Of a stretch of 64,000 nt of DNA, positions 25,101 through 36,300 are shown piece by piece (the first letter of the stretch is position 1; every line of letters starts with the position of its first letter). The notes beneath the pieces were generated by a model. It ran no database searches and was not told where the DNA came from. It saw nothing but the letters and a program-made list of their open reading frames with translations. The position numbers and the translations under genes were made by a program. This stretch comes from Cyclina sinensis (Eukaryota > Mollusca > Bivalvia > Venerida > Veneridae): contig JAAONU010000001.1 of assembly GCA_012932295.1 (NCBI GenBank), forward strand, positions 28,558,550 through 28,622,549, read 5' to 3'.

Positions 25101-25366
25101 CTTATTTCTACCTGAGTTAACCTAACGACGGTACCAGTTGCCCATATGACATAAGCCCCCTAAAGATTTTAGTTATTTTAGGTTGTGGTGGATGATGCAA
25201 TATACAGAAAGCATCGCATTCCAGAGAGGATCTCTTTTCATTGCCCAGTGTAAAGCATCAACACGTAGCCTCGGTTTCATCCGAAAGCAATACTGTAGTG
25301 AAAGTGAAAATTCTGGATCAGAGGCGACCTCTAAATATCAAGTCTTGTGCGTTACCAGTTAGCCTC

Positions 25367-25369
<3 letters not shown>

Positions 25370-25404
<35 letters not shown>
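25370..25404. repeat. Homopolymer run of 35 C
   Basis: Uninterrupted C on the plus strand from 25370 to 25404. Length may be unreliable, because such runs are error-prone in sequencing. Confidence 0.95.
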
Positions 25405-25406
<2 letters not shown>

Positions 25407-25913
25407 AGGGCCCCTCGTCCTCCAAATCGTGCATACATGTGAACTGTAGTACAATAAACGTGAATGTTTGCCTTGTGAAGAGATATGACAAATTCACATA
25501 TCTCCATTTCAGACCTGACTGTAACACTTGGACCGAAATGATTTACTCCTACTGCCACTTCTACATTCTATTGAAACTTTTGAAACATTACTGAAAGCCA
25601 TGGAGTAGTAATCTTGAGGTAATATGTCATTTCGTCATTGAATATCATTCCAAAGAATTTAACTATAGTTACTTAGTGATAGTTTCCAACTATAAAGGAT
25701 GTTCTGATTGAAAATGTCGTGTAAGGTTTCAAGCACAGAATTCTGAATCAAAGTAAAGTTTCCAACTTGTACAATGAAAAATCTAGAAGAAATGTGTCCT
25801 GTGGACACGTGTGTCTCCATGGGAAGGAGGGGGAGGGGTGTCAGTTCCCAAGGCAAGGGGTGGGACGTCGGTTGTCAGAGTATCTGTAAATTAATGATGA
25901 TAATAATAATAAA
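25405..25913. other. Intergenic stretch, nothing recognised
   Basis: No exon signals found. A G-rich patch ('gggaaggagggggaggggtg') lies near 25818. Confidence 0.4.
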
Positions 25914-26490
25914 CAGGTGCGCAACCTTTCTTGCTTGTTTATATTCCTGAAATGTTAATGACCCTAAGTGCAATAGAGTTGACTGAGTGTGTGACAGAAA
26001 GTTTTGGTAGCGATTTTCACTAAAGCAAAGGCCATAACTCTGCTCCAACTGGAAAGATGGAAATGAAAAATTCCAGGTGCACAACTTCACTTGCTTATAT
26101 ATATCCCTGTAAAGTTTCATGACCCTGAGTGCAACAGTGTTGTCTGAGCACATGAGACAAACCTTTTGGTTACTCTTTTCACTAAATCATGGGCCATTAC
26201 TCGGCTCTCCTGGGAGGATGGAGACGAAAGGCCCAAGGGTTGCACATTCATCTATATCCCTGTTATGTTTTATGACCGTAAGAGTCTAATTCGCTGAGCG
26301 AACACCACAAACTATTGGTAGCTATTCTGACTAAATTAGGGGCCATAATTCTGCTTTCCTTAGATGAAGGAAAACGAAAAACCCTTGATCCGCAACTTCA
26401 CTTGCTGATCTATATCCCTGTGAAGTTTCATGACCCTAAGCTGAGCTTGTGATACAAAGTTCGGACAGACAAGATGAAATCTAAGTGCTC
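25914..26490. repeat. ~155-160 bp tandem repeat, about 3.5 copies
   Basis: The phrase CAACTTCACTTGCT and variants recurs near 25918, 26078, 26240 and 26391. Each copy carries 'ccataactctgct' and 'gtttcatgaccctaag'-type phrases. Ends just before a CA microsatellite with 'gacagacaagatgaaatc'. Confidence 0.8.
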
Positions 26491-26500
26491 CCCTAATAGG

Positions 26501-26541
26501 GACACACACACACACACACGCACACACACACACACACACAT
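26501..26541. repeat. (CA)n microsatellite
   Basis: About 40 bases of CA with one CG interruption. Confidence 0.97.
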
Positions 26542-26809
26542 CATCATCAAAATCAAATCGAGCTTGGATACCATCTAAACCGGCAGCCCAATGATATTCA
26601 AATACTGTATTTAGGAAAGTTGTTTTAATAAATTTTTCCTTGATACGCCAGTAAGAAAAAAAAAAAGAAACATACTCTTGCCAAATTAAATACCCTGTAA
26701 GGCAACTTTGGAGCAGTCTTACAAGCATCGGATGTGTAGAAATTGAACGTCTCAACTACGTATAACCTACCAAACAACAAGTCACCATTAATCGAAGGTG
26801 AAGCGACTG

Positions 26810-27070
26810 CTAACTTGTAGAAGGTTTTTAGAGCTTCGGAAAGAGAAAAAAGCTAGAGAGGGTTTTAAGAAGTTTAACAGAGCTAAAGAAGATTTTAAGA
26901 AGTTTTACAGAGATATGGAAGGTTTATAAAACAACAGAAGGTTTATAGTAGGCTTGTAGAGGTACAATCTGGCTACGGAATGTTTCTAAAAGGTAAAATA
27001 AATCTACGGAAGGTTTGTATGTGATTGTCCAAGGTACGGAATGTTTATAGAGCTAAGCAAGGTTTAAAAA
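26810..27070. repeat. Degenerate GGAAGGTTTATAGAG-like short-period array
   Basis: Variants of 'acggaaggtttatagag' recur about every 20-40 bases (for example 'ggaaggtttataaaa', 'gaaggtttatagtag', 'acggaatgtttctaa', 'acggaaggtttgtat', 'acggaatgtttatag'). It looks like a decayed minisatellite. Confidence 0.6.
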
Positions 27071-29010
27071 GCAAGTACTGTAAATGTTAACCTGATCTTT
27101 GTCCGGCTGTGTAATGGGTAACTCTCAGAATGAAGACAATGGAAATCAAATTGACGATGTTCATAACTGCCAACTGAAATTACAAATAAGATATAGCTGA
27201 GAAGTACAAGCACTGTGTCAACGTAATCATTATCCGTCGGTTCGTCTGCGTTCACAGTGATCAGTAACTATATGTGTAAAATAAAATAGCATTAATTTAA
27301 TGCACTCAGCATGTCAGCTTTGGTTCTTTATACTTTGCTGAGATTTCATATTTAAATGAAATCCAAAAGTTTTAAATGCCTAGTTTTTGTTACTTAAAAT
27401 AAAGAACTGTTCGTTTCAGTAACCTTGTTATCACATTAAACATATTTCTCGGCTGAAATTAGTATTTGCGCTGAAATTTAGGAATGTGGAAAGTCAACTG
27501 AGAATCTCATTCCAGACTATGTTAACCTGAGATACGGAAATTACTCAATCATTTACAAGGCCGAAAACAAGCAATAAAAAGTTGGCTGAAAATTAAAAAG
27601 GGTCTCTGTATCAACTAAATAAACTTGTACAGTCCTCGAAACTATTACACCGTATTTTGCTTTTGAATCGCTTTCTATCAATAAGCGGAAATACGCTAGA
27701 CGAAAACCTTATCAAAGAGTTTATTATGTTTATCAGTAGTTCTATCCGTTGAAATACAGACATATTTTTGCCATTGCTGAAAGCTTCAGATACAGCTTGC
27801 CTTTATTTCAATGAATCAGTTTACCTACAGTTGTCACCAACTATAAAAACAAAATAAAATATATAAATACTTACCCGCAATATACGCACCCGCTATACCT
27901 GTTCGGGATATTATTTTTTTCAACTTAAATGCTAAAGCATATTCTGTCATAAGTTTCTTTTTTTATTAATTAGCTGTTATTATTTAAACGTGAAAGGTTC
28001 ATGTGAAATAATATTCTGGAAAAAAAAATCAATAAGCAATTCAAAAGTATTTATTTTACGATATGAACCAAAATGTTGTTTTTTTATTTATATTTATTTG
28101 ACAAAAAGTTAAAAAAAGATATTCAAAGGAAGTGATAAAATATACAACAACAAAAACCTCTATGTTCCCTATGTCCTGTGCTGTTAGTTTTCACTTACAC
28201 CAGTGCAGTAATTACTGAGACCGTTCGGGTACTATTGATAAGAGGTGTATAAAGCTACCACAACAGCGCCACTAAGTACGCTACTGCTCTGGTTGGTTAT
28301 ACCAATATCGATGCCAAAGTGTTATCGGAAAACCCGTGATTTATTCATAGCTCAAATGAAAAGAAAATTAATCTTAAAATGTTGCTAAGAGATAAACCAC
28401 AGAAAAAGATTGTTAATGCGAAAAAAGTGAAGTAAAATAAGTTAAAATGGTATTTTCATACCCTCTTAAAATGCAAAGTTAATGTAAAACTTTATGATCT
28501 TTTTTTATTAACATTATTAAAAAATATCACTGGAAATGCACATGGCGGCAAAATCAAGTCTTTGAACCAAAGTAGGAATGTGGAATTATTTTTCTTACAC
28601 AGTAGGCCCCTTTACCGTATTTCATACTCTTAAGATTCTTAACAAGATCTTTTTTTAAAAATAATACGTTCCCCCCCCCCCCCTCTCTCTCTCTCGTTTT
28701 TTTTTTTCAAAACTAACTGATGCACACAATTTTTGTAACACTTTTTTCGTGTTCCTGGATGGAACTACATAATCATTTACAGTTTTGCTCAAATAGACTT
28801 TTATTTCTATCTTTTCTCTGATCAACGCTTGTGGCAGATTACAAACATAACTGACAAGTATAGGACATCTTAAAGGTCATTGGACACAATTTTTTTACCC
28901 CTAAATATTTATATGAGAGAAAAATATATATCTAACTAAGACAGTTTTACAAAAATCCGCAGGCAATTTTCATCTTAAAGTTGTTTTTGTTTTCTCTTTT
29001 CATGTCGAGT
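27071..29010. other. Intergenic stretch, no gene recognised
   Basis: AT-rich. Contains a 13-base C run followed by (CT)n at about 28671-28695. A minus-strand open stretch at 27064-27255 has a hydrophobic patch but only a GTG start and no partner exons, so it is not called. Confidence 0.5.
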
Positions 29011-29017
29011 CAAAGCT

Positions 29018-31538
29018 GGGTCGGTATAAAACGCAGCTTTTACGCAGCCTGTAATATGCAGGCTGCGTTTTCGGGGTATAAAACGCAGCCTGCAGCCAAT
29101 ATAGATATAACTGGAAAACGCAGCCAATATGAAAATCATAGCGAAAGGTAATAAAAACATGTAAAACAACATAATTGTCACTTATTCTTCCATCTTTTAT
29201 TGTTTTAGTTTTTGTAGTTTGTAAAATGTTTGCAATTCGTACATAAAATTTAATTTTAATTGCAGTTTGTTTTAGTTATCCACGTTTAATGAATTGCTTT
29301 CATCCTTATATAGATAATTATTATATATTTTGAGACATTTTCAGGCCTCTTTTGGTGAATTTTAATTTTAATCGTATTATGTATCGAACTTACCGGTGTC
29401 TGACTGAATTTAACGATCGTAGCTCAGACACCGAGACTGGCGTACGGAGGGATGCAATGAAAGTCAGACAGACGTACATTTATTGTAATGCGATTAATGT
29501 AAAGCAGTTTGAAATAAAGTTAAATATCCTTATAGAAATTTCATTATAATTATGCTGAAGTACGGTATGGTATAAAATTGTCTAAATGTTTTATTTTTGG
29601 CTGCAAATGCCACTAAAAGGTGTTTTTTTTCATCGATGAATATTTATCGCGAGTTTGTTACAAGACAAGATCCACTGTGTCTCCGTCATCTCAGACAGAA
29701 AGGCCCACTCGGTCTCCATCTCAGATGTCGTTACAGTCAGAGAGGCCCACTCCGTCTCCATCTCAGATGTCGTTACAGTCAGAAAGGCCCACTCCGTCTC
29801 CATCTCAGATGTCGTTACAGTCAGAGAGGCCCACTCCGTCTCCATCTCAGATGTCGTTACTGTCAGAAAGGCCCACTCCGTCTCCATCTCAGATGTCGTT
29901 ACAATCAGAGAGGCCCACTCCGTCTCCATCTCAGATGTCGTTACAGTAAGAGAGGCCCACTCCGTCTCCATCTCAGATGTCGTTACAGTCAGAGAGGCCA
30001 ACTCCGTCTTCATCTCAGAGGTTGTTACAGTCAGAGAGGCCCACTCCGTCTCCGAGGTCATTTCAGTCAAAGAGGCCCACTCCGTCTCCGAGGTCGTTTC
30101 AGTCAGAGAGGCCCACTCCGTCTCCATCTCAGGTGTCGTTACAGTCAGAGAGGCCAACTCCGTCTCCATCTCAGAGGTCATTTCAGTCAAAGAGGCCCAC
30201 TCCGTCTCCGAGGTCATTTCAGTCAAAGAGGCCCACTCCGTCTCCGAGGTCGTTTCAGTCAAAGAGGCCCACTCCGTCTTTTAGGTCGTTTCAGTCAAAG
30301 AGGCCCACTCCGTCTCCATCTCAGAGGTCGTTTTTTTCAGTCAAAGAGGCCCACTCCGTCTCCGAGGTCGTTTCAGTCAGAGTGGCCCACTCCGTCTCCG
30401 AGGTTGTTTTAGTCAGAGAGGCCCACTCCGTCTCCATTTCAGAGGTTTAATTATAGTCCTTTCATTTTCTGTGTGCTTACGTACATCACTAGAATCCAAC
30501 TTTAAGACATCAGCTCAAGCTTTTGTGAGTATATTTAGTCTGAATGTGAGTGTGGTCTCCTTTCAACTTTTGTTACGTTTTATTTGTTTATTACTATTAA
30601 TTAATCCTATTAAACATATACAGCTTTAAGATGATAATTTGGCTTTAATGGCACCTCAGTTAATCCATTTCTGCCACCACAGTTCGGTGGCTCATTGATA
30701 AAGTCTTGGGACTGTAATCACAATTTTTGTCAACCCTCATTTCCATTGTTTTACTCACATGAGTGGTAAATGTACTTAGTTTAATTTAGTTTATTTCTAT
30801 CAAAGAACCGGCAAATTATACATTAGTCCAGGCCTATTTACTAATCTACACAGTGCACGTCAGTATAAAGTACTGAGAAAGACTTGCATTTTTATTCTTT
30901 GAGATCATTTAGATCCAAATTATATAAAGTAGACGTAGAGTACTGAGACGTTATTCAGTTATTTTTTAGTACTTAATATCATTTTAAACACTGACAAACT
31001 AGTGTCTGTAATGGGAAGAAAAGGTAAAACATTATTTTTGTGTTATGTTTTCTAACAATTATGTAAATGGCTTATGTTACACTTGTTGTTGACTGTATAA
31101 GATAAACGTATATAATAAATGACAAAACATATTAGCTTTTGTTTCTGTTCCTTTAACCTGTTATGTGCACGGTATATATACGGAGGTATACTGTATGTTG
31201 ACTGCCTAAGAAGCTGCGTAGAATTCTATGGAATTAATAAATCTACATGCAATAGGTGTTGATCATAAGAAAACTAGCATACTAATAAATTCATTAGTAA
31301 TAAAATTAAAGACGGGGAGTCTCAATATATAAGTTTGTGATATTCTTTGTACAATAGCACCTTGGATTGCAAGCGATTCTAAACATTTGTACAAGAATCT
31401 TTAAATACGGTTTTAAAAAAAACAACAAAAAACAACAACAGCAACAAACAAACATAATAAAAACTTATTTTATTCAATTTTTCTTAAATATTATCACATA
31501 CTATAAATATACAAAAAGCTGCGTTTTATACCGATCCC
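29018..31538. mobile_element. 2.5-kb region bounded by 24-bp inverted ends, possible non-autonomous DNA element
   Basis: GGGTCGGTATAAAACGCAGC (29018, continuing TTTT) is matched inversely at 31514-31538 (ends ...TATACCGATCCC), with one base extra. The left side has a second direct copy of GGTATAAAACGCAGC at about 29075 and a perfect 10-bp stem, ACGCAGCCTG (29042-29051) / CAGGCTGCGT (29059-29068). No transposase or clear target duplication was seen. It encloses the 42/36-bp minisatellite. Confidence 0.5.
29690..30450. repeat. 42/36-bp minisatellite, about 19 copies, open in several frames
   Basis: The unit contains AGGCCCACTCCGTCTC. The 42-bp form (…CATCTCAGATGTCGTTACAG) dominates the left half. 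A 36-bp form missing six bases (…CGAGGTCATTTCAG) dominates the right. Because both lengths are multiples of three, reading frames stay open: one plus frame covers the whole array (RGPLRLHLRCRYSQ repeat), another reads SERPTPSPSQMSLQ, and a minus frame reads TEWASLTVTTSEME. The only clear break is one C-to-A-type change giving TAA near 29947 in one frame. No start, splice or expression evidence marks any of these as a real protein. Confidence 0.9.
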
Positions 31539-33312
31539 TATTTTATTACAATAGATATACAGGACGAATGGTTGTAGAAATATTATGTTTTATGATGAAT
31601 TTGGCTTGTTTAAACAAAGATAATATTCCTAATAACGCATTATAAGCAGACACCATTTTTTGCGTTTTTAAGGCGTGTGCATTTTATTGGTACTATTTAA
31701 TTTGTGCTCCACTGCAACGGAAGTCACTCCATAATATTGCGCCAATTACTTTTTAGCGAATGCAAGTAATTCTGCTTTTCAAACTAACTTTGCTTAGCTA
31801 CCTTTACCGATCACATTTCCTACTAAGCTGGGTTTAAAACTTCGGACCTTCGGCAATACACAATACAACTGAATTTTCGAGCTTTAAACCCGAGTTAGTT
31901 GGCAGGAGCGTAACAAGGGCTAAATTACATACCCCCAAAGGAGTTTGTGTGTAATTATTGGAACTGAAACCCTTAGGTTTCAAGTTTAACATCATTTAAA
32001 AAAAACTATTTTTCAGAATTGAAGTACTCCTGTGAGTATACATTAAAGTATGCCTCTGGTTGGACGGAGTTTGAAACATGTTTTACTTTCAAGCATTAAC
32101 TGTCATGTAAACATGGTTTCAAGAAAAAACTCAAGTACATATTTTTTTTTCAAATCTATCTTCGTCTGTAAGTACATTCGAAATTAAATGTCTACACGTG
32201 TATGCCTAGCGCGCTTTACTTTAATCAACGATGAATATCGTGAAATAGCTATACAGTATCTACATGAGATATTATTTCGTTGGTTAAATATGTCATTTCA
32301 TCAAGGATGCGAGTAACAGGACAGGCCTGTAATCATTCAACAAAAAGGAAGGAAAACAAAAACTCAAAATCTTGTTTTACTGGATAAGTTAATGCTTCCT
32401 GGTAATAATTGCTGTCGTTTCTTTGTAAGTATTGACAGTTGAAGTTAAAAGAAAAAGGTGGGCTTAATAGTTATCTCTTGTGCTGACCCCTAATAAAAAT
32501 AGCCCCTTTCAGAGGCTCAGTTCTGCGCATTCTACCCACATTTAGCACCGCCCATTTTCGAAGCCTTCGTTGTTCGGAACACCTCGGCGACCCTCGGTTA
32601 TCTATTTACAGTCTATGCACGGAGTATCCGGAAATAATCGAGAAGTTACAACCATTCTTGCACGTGACATTGACAGGCAGGTATTTCCCGGTTTACTCAT
32701 GTGCATTTACTCAAATTCTCAATGTATAAAAAGAATGCAATTTCAGCAGTTTGAGTTCTTACTTACCAGATAATGTTTTGTTGTTAGTGTTTTGCGTTGA
32801 TGGCGGGCTTTTCGGATCAGGAAAGTTTAATTTATTTATTTTGTATGAATTTTCTTTTTCGAAATTTTTCTAGGAGGCGGCGTTTTGCAGGTAGGCTAGG
32901 AGAACTTTATGTTTGAAATTGGTCAGATGTTATGGACAAAAAACTTGAACATGTAAAATGTCTGTTCTTTAAATCTCATCCAAAACAAGAATAAGCGACT
33001 TTATCTGAAAAGATTTAGAATTTTAATTATTATTACTTATTCTGTGTTTTAGAATATTGCACGACGAAAGATAAACAAGAAAAACTAAACAAAATACACA
33101 TCACCAGAGAAATTTTTAATGATTCAATTTTCGGCGGGAAAATCTCTTGACGGCACTGTTTTCCACTAAGTTCATGCTCCTTTTTTACATTTTTTAATAA
33201 AGTAGAGCCCATCTATTGAGTACAGAAATTCAGGCTACTTGTCTGTGTTATTAGATAGGGGATTGATGTTTCAGGGGTAGTGACCTGAATAGATTTTGTT
33301 TTTGTTTTACAG
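31539..33312. other. Intergenic or 5' flank of the putative ncRNA gene
   Basis: Mostly unique-looking sequence. Two possible first-exon ends are present: CAG|GTATTT at 32680/32681 and GCAG|GTAGGC at 32890/32891. I cannot choose between them, and no TATA box is convincing. Confidence 0.4.
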
Positions 33313-36300
33313 GTTAGTGAACTTGGGATTTGTCTGTGAAGATGTAATACTCTTAATTGCTGTCTGCTGCAGAACTTCTGGATGTAGCTTTATGGTAAAA
33401 TATGCTTAAATGTAGTTAGAACAAATTTTTGCATAAGACATGTAATCTTATTAATACAACAGTTGAAATATTTGAAGGGATAATTTAAGAGACAAGGGAA
33501 ATAAATTTACATGTAAAGGTGCTGCTTTTGACTGATACATAATGAAACTTCCTGGTCTCTCTTTGACCATGGTTTTGGTGAATATCAGTACTTCAGTTTA
33601 AGATCTTACAAAAGAAGTTTTGTTTAGATGGTCTTGGGTGTGACAGGCAAGTTCAGATGTACTAAAAAACCAAGCAGTCAAACTTTGCTTTTCTTTTCAG
33701 GTTTTGGCATCATTCTGGTTGATGTGCTTTCCAATGTGGTGTGTCCAGTGATGAACCAGTTGATTTCAGAAGAGTTTGGTCTGCCTTAGGTAAGTTAGTT
33801 TTACTCCTTTCTAGGAATTAGTCTCCTATATCTTGAATCAGTTTCAAACTTTACAGAAAGATTAACTCCATTTCTTGTATCCAGTTACAAAATTTTTATC
33901 TAAATGAAAAAAAAAACAACAATAACTTGCAGATGTATTAAAACCAAGTAATTTTTGTGCCTGAAATACTGAGATAGTTTTTGTCAAATTTAATTACTGA
34001 TATCTGTCCAGTTACAAACTGATGCGTAGATAAATCTCATAAAGGATTGATGCAGTGCAGAGAAATATTAATTTTCTTACTTATAAACAATGTCTCACTC
34101 TTTTCAGATGTCAGTATTGTCAGGTCCACTGGAGATGAACCTTGACTTTACTTTAGAGCAACACTCGGAATCTGCAGTATGGTATTAAATAGGTGTATCT
34201 TAACTAAAACAAGGTATGTGGATTTACATAATTTGCTATTCTTTAATAATTGTGTCATTGTATTAGTGGTTCATGAATAATTATTCTGATATATATTAAG
34301 TGCTGTTTGTAATAACCTACTTCAGAAGTTGTCTGCTAATCAGCTGTGGTTGTACTGTCTTGTTTGGATGACTTCTTGCTTTATTTTGGTTTGGTTTTGT
34401 AAGTAAGTACCTGATTTGTCACTTTCAGATGGTAAAGACTTTCACCTCACTTGTTTTCACTTGTTGCACTTTTGTTCTCCTAATCTTCATGCACTAACGC
34501 TTTGCCAGATGAAAACGTTCCAGTCAGATACTTACAGCTAAATTTGGTAAATTCTCATTTTCTCAATTAAATGTAGAATGCAGGGAGTCAGAGAAAGCAG
34601 AGATCAATGCAAACACAATGGTTTTTAGAATAACTTCTTTAATAGGTCATTGTTAATATCTTTTTATCAGTCATGTAATTCTTGATTGACTTTGTATCTG
34701 TATTTATTAAGTTAATTGATCGAAATTTATTCTGTTTTCAATTTTTGTTTGAGCCATCCTGAGCATTGTAGAGGTTTGAGGAAGAAATGCCTAGTGTCTG
34801 GTCCAGTGATTGCATAATGTTATCAGCAAGCCAGTAGGAGAGATGGTACTGCAAGTTGGAATGCAGTTATATCATTAGTTAATTCAAGTTTCTTCCTTTA
34901 CTATCCTTAATTTAGACTAAGTTTTTAACTCTGATGATTTTTTAAAAATCTAGTTTCAAATATTTATCACTTCTTTCCCAATTTGTCTGTAGAGGCTTGG
35001 ATAAATATGTATATGTGTTTGATTTCTGTTAAATTGTCTTGTAATGAGTTTATGTATATAAGTTAATAGTATTTGCCTATATTTTTCAGGATTTTTGATA
35101 ATGTTGCTTGGAATGAAGATAAGCAAACTATTCTGATTCAGTGGTTGCTTAAATCAATCAGCAATCGTGGCATGTGCACCAGCTAATGACCTTTTCAGTT
35201 TGGGTTATGATAGAATTGATGTTCCAGTAAGATGTAAGTTGATTTTATGTTTTATGATTGTCTTCTAGATATGAACTTTGGAATGTTGAAGGATGGATTC
35301 ATCTGTTTTATTTTGTCCAGATTCAATTTTAATATTTCACTGTAGTAAGTTGGGCTAATTTCCTTTTAAAAAAAAAACAATTTTCTATAAAAAATTGTGG
35401 ATATAGAAAATATAGGCATGTCTATGTATAATTGTAAGCAGTTTCTTGGCCTTCCAGGTATTTGCGGTACAGCAGCTCAAAATTTTAGTGAAGTGACTGC
35501 TGTGCATTGCTGTCCAAAAGGTAAACAATTGTTCTTGCTTCTATTTCATATAAATACAGTTGTGTTGTTATTAACTGTTGCTTTTTTACAGGATTTTGCA
35601 AGCTGCTGGTTGTATGAAGATTTTGCATGATGTTCTGGTCCAGTGTTTGCTTAATTTCATCATCTGATGTATCATTTGCAGTTTTGGTGGCTGAATTCCT
35701 GTTTCCGTTAGAAGTAAGTTTATTTTCCTTTTCTTTGTTGTCTGATATATATGGAGATTATTGATGCTGAAAAATTGTTGTCACTCCTTTCTGTATGTTC
35801 AATTTGTAATTCACTCATTTACTCTAGTAGGAAGCGCTAATTTAGTACTATTTAAACTAATTTTCTTTAAAAGTTTTTTCTAAAGAAATAAGCATGTCTA
35901 AATTTTATTATTATTTATTGCCTTTCTGTTCAGGTATTTGAAGCACAGCAGCTGATATTAAGATTTGCAGATGTTTTATTGAAGTGACTGCTGTCGAAAA
36001 GCTCAGCAATTGTTCTTGCTTCTATTTCATATAAACACATTTATTAGGTTATTAACTGTTGCTTTTTTTACAGGGTGTTGCACGCTGCTGGTTGAATGAA
36101 GGGTTTGCATGATGTTCTGGTCCAGAGTTTGCTTAATTTCATCATCAGATGTATCATTTGCACACTATATGATGAAATTTGCAGTTTCGGTTGCTGAATT
36201 CCTGTTTCCATTTGAAGTAAGTTTATTTTCCTTTTCCTTGTTGTCTGAAATATATGGAGATTATTGATGCTGTAAAATGGTTTTCACTGCTTTCTGTATG

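Noticed and set aside
27064..27255. Small membrane protein on the minus strand
   Set aside because: GTG start only, no partner exon, and an internal splice-acceptor-like TTTCAG but no matching donor.
29395..29432. Hairpin GGTGTCTGA/TCAGACACC
   Set aside because: A 9-bp stem with a long AT-rich loop is expected by chance in a window this size.
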